From: Torymus aiolomorphi
Taxonomy: Eukaryota; Arthropoda; Insecta; Hymenoptera; Torymidae
Length of the DNA: 64,000 nt
Direction: 5' to 3'
Assembly (NCBI GenBank): GCA_036365515.1
Contig: CM070874.1
Coordinates: 210,980,297 to 211,044,296, forward strand
Position 1 is the first letter of the stretch, and every line of letters begins with the position of its first letter. Positions 58,510 through 64,000 of the stretch are shown piece after piece. The position numbers and the translations under genes are program-made. Under the pieces are notes generated by a model. It ran no database searches, was not told where the DNA came from, and saw only the letters and a list, made by a program, of their open reading frames with translations.

Positions 58510-59629
58510 CAATAAACAGGAAAACCATAATTTAAAGTACTTTTTCTCTTCGTGAGTTGGAAATATGGACTTTTATAATTGGTAACCCCTAAATATCGTG
58601 GGTCCACGATAAAATACATAGTTTTATCAATATTTTCCTAATATATGGTGAAAAATGCCTGTTTTTACCATTATTTTCCTAGTATATAGTGAAAAGTGCG
58701 TGGAATCCTGCAATAAACAGGGAATACCAAAATTTAAAGTACTTATTGGTATTCAAAGCCGGAAATTTAGATTTGTTTCGTTCTTTTTCACAAAATAACG
58801 TAGGTTTATGCTAGAAATTCCAGCTTTACCAATATTTTCCTAGTATATGCTGAAAAGTGTGTGGAATCCTGCAATAAACAGGAAGACCATAATTCAAAGT
58901 ACTTTTTCTCTTCGTGAGTTGGAAATATGGACTTTTATACCCCTAAATATCGTGGGTTCACGATAAGATACATTGTTTTATCAATATTTTCCTAATATAT
59001 GGTGAAAAGTGTGTGAAATCCTGCAACAAACACGGAAAATCATGATTTAAAGCACTTATTGTCATTCAAACGCCGGAAATTTAGATTTGTTCCGTTATTT
59101 TTCTCAAAATACCGTAGGTTTATGATAGAAATGACGGTTTTTACCAATATTTCCCTAAAATATGGTGAAAAGTTCGTGGAATCCTGCGAAAAACAGAAAC
59201 CACGATTATCTGTCCTTTTTGTAATTAATAAGTTGGAAATATACTTTCTTATCATTGTTTTCTTCAAAATAATGTAGTTTTATAATAAATATGCCTGTTT
59301 TTAACAATATTTACCTTGTATATGGTGAAATGTACGTGGAATTCTGCAAAAAACTGGTAATAATTTGATTTTCGTAATTTTTGGTATTGAAACGAAGGAA
59401 ATTTCGATGTGTTTCATAGTTTTTATCAATATAAAGTAGGTTTATGATAGAAATACTTGTTTTTACGAATATTTTTCTAATATATGGTGAAAAATGCCTG
59501 TTATTGCCTATATTTTCCTAGTATATAGAGCAGAGAGCGTGGAACCCTACAAAAATCGGGAAAAACCATGATTTAAAGTATTTTTCGCTCTTAATGAGCT
59601 GGAAATTAAGTTTTATACTAAATATGCCA

Positions 59630-60615
59630 GTTTTTTCCAATATATACCTAGTATATGGTGAAATGTGCGTGGAATCCTGCAAAAAAGAGAAACCATGATT
59701 ATCTGTACTTTTTGTACTTAATAAGGTGGAAATATGCATTCTTATCATTGTTTTACTCAAAATAATGTAGTTTTATACTAAATATGTCTGTTTTTATTAA
59801 TATTTATCTTGTATATGGTGAAATGTGCGTGGAATCCTGAAAAATCTGGTAAAAAATTGATTTTCGTAATTTTTGGTATTGAAACGATGGAAATTTCGAT
59901 TTGGTTTATCGTTTTTATCAAAATAAAGTAGGTTTATGATAGTAATGCTTGCTTTTACCAATATTTTTCTAACATATGGTGAAAAATGCCTGTTATTACC
60001 TATATTTTCATAGTATATAGTGCAGAGTGCGTAGAATTCTGCAAAAAACGGGGAAAACCTTGATTTAAAGTATTTTTCGCTCTTAATGAGCTGGAAATTA
60101 AGTTTTATACTAAATATGCCAGTTTTTTCCAATATATACCTAGTATATGGTGAAATGTGCGTGGAATCCTGCAAAAAAAGAGAAACCATGATTATCTGTA
60201 CTTTTTGTACTTAATAAGGTGGAAATATGCATTCTTATCATTGTTTTACTCAAAATAATGTAGTTTTATACTAAATATGTCTGTTTTTATTAATATTTAT
60301 CTTGTATATGGTGAAATGTGCGTGGAATCCTGAAAAATCTGGTAAAAAATTGATTTTCGTAATTTTTGGTATTGAAACGATGGAAATTTCGATTTGGTTT
60401 ATCGTTTTTATCAAAATAAAGTAGGTTTATGATAGTAATGCTTGCTTTTACCAATATTTTTCTAACATATGGTGAAAAATGCCTGTTATTACCTATATTT
60501 TCATAGTTTATAGTGCAGAGTGCGTAGAATTCTGCAAAAAACGGGGAAAACCTTGATTTAAAGTATTTTTTGATCTTAATGAGCTGGAAAATAAGTTTTA
60601 TACTAAATATGCCTC
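59630..60615. repeat. 492-bp higher-order repeat, two copies
   Basis: Three-monomer units starting near 59641 and 60133 are almost identical, including rare variants such as TTTTGATAGTAATGCTTGC-like arms. This is a recent local duplication, separate from the 7.77-kb event. Confidence 0.75.
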
Positions 60616-61971
60616 TTTTTACCAATATTTTCCCAAAATATGGCGAAAAGTGCGTGGAATCCTGGTAAAAAAGGGAAACCATGATTATCTGAACTTTTTG
60701 TACTTAATAATGTGGAAATATGCATTCTTATCATTCTCTTCCTCAAAATAATGTAGTTTTATACTAAATATGCCAGTTTTTTCCATTATTCACCTAGTAT
60801 ATGGTGAAATGTACGTGGAATCCTGCAAAAAACTGGTAATAAATTGATTTTCGTTATTTTTGGTATTCAAACGAAGGAAATTTCGATTTGGTTCGTTCTT
60901 TTGCTCTAAATAACGTAGGTTTATGATAGGAATGACTGTATTTACCAATATTTTCCTAAAATATGGTGAAAAGTTCGTGGAATCCTGCAAAAAAAAGAGA
61001 AACCATCATTATCTGTACTTTTGGTAATTAATAAGCTGGAAAAATGCATTCTTATCATTGTTGTCCTCAAAATAATGTAGTTTTCTACTAAATATGCCTG
61101 TTTTTACCAATATTTACCTTGTATATGGTGAAATGTTCGTGTAATCCTGCAATAAACTGGTAATAATTTGATTTTCGTAATTTTTGGTATTGAACGAAGG
61201 AAATTCCGATTTGGTTCATAGTTTTTATCAATATAAAGTAGGTTTATTATAGAAATGCTTGTTTTAACCAATATTTTTCTAATATATGGTGAAAGATGCC
61301 TGTTATTACCTATATTTTCCTAGTATAAAGTGCAGAGTGCGTGGAACCCCACAAAAAACGGGGAAAACCATGATTTAAAGTATTTTTTGCTCTTAAGGAG
61401 CTGGAAAATAAGTTTCATACTAATATGCCTGTTTTTACCAATATTTATCTAGTATATGGTGAAATGTGGGTGGAATCCTGTAAAAAACATAGAAAACCAT
61501 GAATTAATGTACTTTTTGCTCTTAATGAGCTGGAAATTATGTGTTATACTAAATATGCCAGTTTTTTCCATTATTTACCTAGTACATGGTGAAATGTACG
61601 TGGAATCCTGCAAAAAACTGGTAATAAACTGATTTTCGTTATTTTTGGTATTCAAACGAAGGAAATTTCGATTTGGTTCGTTCTTTTGCTCTAAATAACG
61701 TAGGTTTATGATAAAAATGATTGTTTTTACCAATATTTTCCTAAAGAATGTCGTAAAATGCGGGAAATCCTGTAAAAAAAAAAAGAGAACCCATGATTAT
61801 CTGTACTTTTTGTACTTAATAAGATGTAAATATGCATTCTTATCATTGTTTTCCGCAAAATAATGTAGTTTTATACTGAATATGCCAGTTTTTTCCAATA
61901 TTTACCTAGTATATGGTGAAATGTGAGTGGAACCCTGCAAAACCAGGGAAAAAATTTATTTTCAGTACTAT

Positions 61972-62980
61972 TGGTTGAAACGGGAAGCCTGGGGAAATCT
62001 TTTGTAATTCCGCGAACCGAACCCTAGAACACGGTGCCGTCGAGTGCTACTTCTACGACGAGCACTCGGGGTTGATGTTCTCTGGATCCCTGTTTACAAA
62101 TGTCGAGTCCACGATTGAACTCGACTTTTCCGTGTGCCGGAAAGGGTTAATACTCGCGCTAGCTAGACGCGAGGCGCGGCCACTCAGAATGATCGTCGTC
62201 TCGGTTCGACGATCCCGCGGAGGCGGCGGTATCCGGGAGAAGGTTAGGTTAAGGTCGATAAATGAAGAATAGTCTCAATTACTTCACAGAACAATAACAA
62301 GGTCTATTCTTAAATTATTACAACATAAACGCGTCGCGTTGCGCGCCGACATGAAGACGTGATCCGCTGACGGCGCGGGCGGATCAATGTATTTATTCTC
62401 GCTGGGTCGGTGAACGCAACACCGGCCGCTCGTCGCTGCGAGCCGAAAATACAAATCAATCGCTGCGCGGAAAATAGGCGAAGAGTCTTACCGGGAGGGG
62501 AGTGCACTCCCCTCGTCGCTCGCTCACGAATCCGCTCCTGCGTCAGGCCTTATCCTCCGGTCGACTTCGGAGTGTTCAGGCCGAGTCCTAACGTCCAGCG
62601 TTCACCTACAGACGCTTCGGACCCCAGGAGTGGCTCGGATTGCTCACGTGCGCTGCTCTTCGTGGTCGGTACGTGTACGGGCGCTGCTCTGCACCGGCGA
62701 GGACGCACGATACCGTTTTCTTCGCGGACGATCAAATTAACTCGCGTACGCGCGGTTTGACAGCCCGAGAGAATCTGATTCAAAAAGAATCGGGCGCGAC
62801 TTAGCAACGGTCAAAGTCGCGCCTGCCCCGCGCGTAGTTAACGCGAATACATCGTCCGAGCGATGTCAATACTCGCTCGAGATATACGAATTCGCGGGAA
62901 CGAGAGCCTAACGGGTTCGATAGAATACGGAGGACCGAGATACTTATCTTCTCCGTATTTTATCTTGGAACCTCGTTATA
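61972..62980 (-). repeat. 3' LTR of a second LTR element
   Basis: On the - strand the LTR starts TATAAC at 62980, directly after a purine tract, and ends ...CCA at about 61972 against satellite. Its length of about 1.0 kb matches the 1,063-bp LTR at 7643-8705. Shared features, in the same order: a 30-base identical block (62213-62242), hairpins with different base pairs at the same places, and GGCACCGTGTTCTAGGG near 62025-62041. The rest is diverged. The outer end is ambiguous by a few bases. Confidence 0.72.
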
Positions 62981-62990
62981 CCCCTCTCCC
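62981..62990 (-). promoter_or_regulatory. Polypurine tract of the - strand LTR element
   Basis: Read on the - strand, GGGAGAGGGG directly precedes the LTR start. It has the same position relative to LTR and ORF as the tract at 7632-7642. Confidence 0.65.
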
Positions 62991-63048
62991 AGACGTGGCG
63001 TAGCGGAAGAGAAGCAACTCGATACTGAGGCTCTCGTTCGATTCGAGT

Positions 63049-64000
63049 TTATGTCGTCATCAGCGGCAGAGACGACAGTTCCGGATACGCGCGGATCAGC
63101 TCGTGCACTAAACGGCTGATCAAACGATCCACATCGAGGGATCGTCCCGCGCACGCACACGGTGGGTCGCTCATCACCGTAATTCCGCTGAATTCCAACG
63201 GCGGTCGGGACCAGTCCCATGACGATTGATGGACCGGAGACGGTTGGCACTTCTGGCGCTGGGGCTCCGGTCGACAACTGCCGTCATTCCTCCTAGGTTG
63301 ACTTGGCAGGTCGTCTTGCCTTCTTCTTGTCTCACTCTTCGGGCCCTTTTTCCGCTCCGGGCAGGCCCAGTGAAGATGCGTTGGTGACTTACACGTCCAA
63401 CACAATTTTCTGGTTGGACTCGGTGGTGGGGAGTTATATGCTCCGAGCGCGTTCCTCGATCTTGACGAGCGGTATACTCGACTATCCAACCCCTGCTGGA
63501 TATACCGCTGTTTGGGACGTCGAGAGGCTACCGTCGTCCAAGGATTCGAACCTGTTCCTTGATTCGAACCCAGTCCACTCGAGGGTTTTCTGCCTTTATC
63601 TCTTTCAGATAACTTTGGAGATCGTTGCGTGGCCGCTGCATACGCCTCTTTTTCCCTGTAGAGCTGGACTGTTGAGGACTTCGGGACGACTTCTTGCTGT
63701 CTTTAGTCCCTAGGTCCGATCGAGGTTGCTTGGCATGGCGCTTAGTTGCACCTGCGACTCGTTTCTTGTTAGGCACAGCGGAATTGTGAAGCGACGACAT
63801 TTGCACGCGTAGCTGGCGCAGCTCGTCGTGCAGTCGCCTTACCTCTTCGCTTAGGCGCCTAACTTTCTCCTCCTCCAATTTACGCGTCTGATTACATTCG
63901 CACTCGCAATGACGCTCGCCTTCTGCTTGCGTCGATACGTCGCGAAATTGCGAAGTAATCAGCATTCTGTCCACCGGTTGTGTCGTCACCAGACTATTAA
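63049..64000 (-). pseudogene. 3'-terminal ORF with coiled coil and CCHC zinc knuckle, partial
   Basis: Open at the window edge, so the N-terminus is missing. In order: a short Cys-rich patch (C-E-C-E-C), a heptad-rich coiled coil (about 63900-63800, with V-R-R-L-S-E-E-V-R-R-L-H), a basic Lys/Ser-rich region, then after a frame change near 63545 a perfect CCHC knuckle, C-W-T-C-K-S-P-T-H-L-H-W-A-C (about 63400-63360), and a Pro/Arg-rich tail ending at 63049. It ends 59 bases before the purine tract of the 3' LTR, the same place as ORF3 at 6491-7446. The CCHC suggests nucleic-acid binding as in Gag nucleocapsid. If pol lies upstream beyond the window, this is a third ORF; a gag with deleted pol is the alternative. 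Confidence 0.6.

Larger units (their letters stand above)
39955..61971. repeat. Satellite block 2, about 22 kb of 160-163-bp monomers
   Basis: Roughly 135 monomers share the core of block 1. Class I monomers (GCCGGAAATTTAG or GGACTTTTATAATTGG arms) fill about 39955-42000, 48810-50740 and 56580-59120. Class II monomers (GGAAATATGCATTCTTATC or TTGATTTTCGTAATTTTTGG arms) fill about 42000-48810, 50741-56580 and 59120-61971. The segment GGAATCCTGCA is the most constant part. Many spacings are about 162 bases, a multiple of three, so reading frames run through adjacent monomers without being genes. It ends against the LTR element at 61972. Confidence 0.93.

Noticed and set aside
35320..60990. Many - strand ORFs of 60-130 residues with the recurring D-S-T-H-F-S-P-Y motif
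   Set aside because: All come from the satellite monomer; spacing near 162 bases keeps frames open. No start context or divergence pattern of genes.
39955..61971. CRISPR-like regular repeat spacing
   Set aside because: Units of 160 bases with half-conserved arms and eukaryotic context. No short palindromic repeats, no cas genes.
62072..62760. Short ORFs in the - strand LTR region
   Set aside because: GC-rich LTR sequence with no motif. They lie wholly within the LTR.
63530..63575. Two GGTTCGAATC motifs resembling tRNA T-arms
   Set aside because: No D-arm, anticodon arm or acceptor stem around them; they are inside the ORF.

Overview
The window looks like eukaryotic, arthropod (most likely insect, plausibly hymenopteran) accessory DNA. 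The evidence is AT-rich intergenic sequence with microsatellites, GC-rich LTR retrotransposons, a CR1/L2-type LINE, a Polinton/Maverick, many fold-back and MITE-like elements, a roughly 160-bp satellite, and one intron-containing gene model. No bacterial operons, rRNA, tRNA or CRISPR arrays were seen. The taxon is inferred from TE style, not from a marker gene.

Layout. 1-8705: 3' portion of a Ty3/gypsy-type element on the + strand: leader with a (TA)n tract, broken gag, broken pol (PR-RT-RH-IN), then an unusual third ORF (coiled coil plus zinc-knuckle-like tail), a polypurine tract and a 1,063-bp LTR (7643-8705). 8706-10972: non-coding, with a short direct/inverted repeat cluster, a fold-back and a solo LTR with a 5-bp target duplication. 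10973-19761: nested stack. A TTAA-type MITE end is split by a large, almost perfectly palindromic element, and that palindrome carries a MITE, a short LINE-tailed insert and a nearly full-length CR1/L2-like LINE (- strand). 19762-29461: non-coding, fold-back-rich DNA: a 10-bp minisatellite palindrome, GGAATAAG fold-backs, a TTAA MITE, CT/GA microsatellites, a 3.85-kb inverted repeat, and hammerhead-like motifs of the type seen in Penelope-like elements.

28268-35141: a decayed Polinton/Maverick. The - strand carries an unnamed protein, a chromodomain integrase, several small structural genes and an FtsK/HerA-type packaging ATPase. The + strand carries a PLA2-like/pVI-like/cysteine-protease fusion and the first part of a penton-like gene. 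That last gene is cut off where satellite DNA starts. DNA polymerase B and the major capsid gene are not seen.

35142-36786 and 39955-61971: a satellite of about 160-163 bp made of a conserved core and at least four kinds of variable arm. It includes a 7.77-kb, almost identical tandem duplication (42974-50740 and 50741-58509) and smaller higher-order repeats. Between the two satellite blocks (37167-39273) sits a multi-exon gene model resembling BEN-domain proteins, with a long Lys/Glu-rich tail.

61972-64000: a second LTR element, on the - strand, inserted into the satellite edge. Its LTR shares a 30-bp identical block and matching hairpins with the LTR at 7643-8705. It too has a coiled-coil plus CCHC ORF directly upstream of the 3' LTR. 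The repeated placement of a zinc-knuckle ORF after pol, together with a gag that has no knuckle, is the most unusual biological signal here. Almost every TE gene is interrupted by stops or frameshifts, so most are relics. The LINE is the exception: only two homopolymer frameshifts separate it from intact ORFs.
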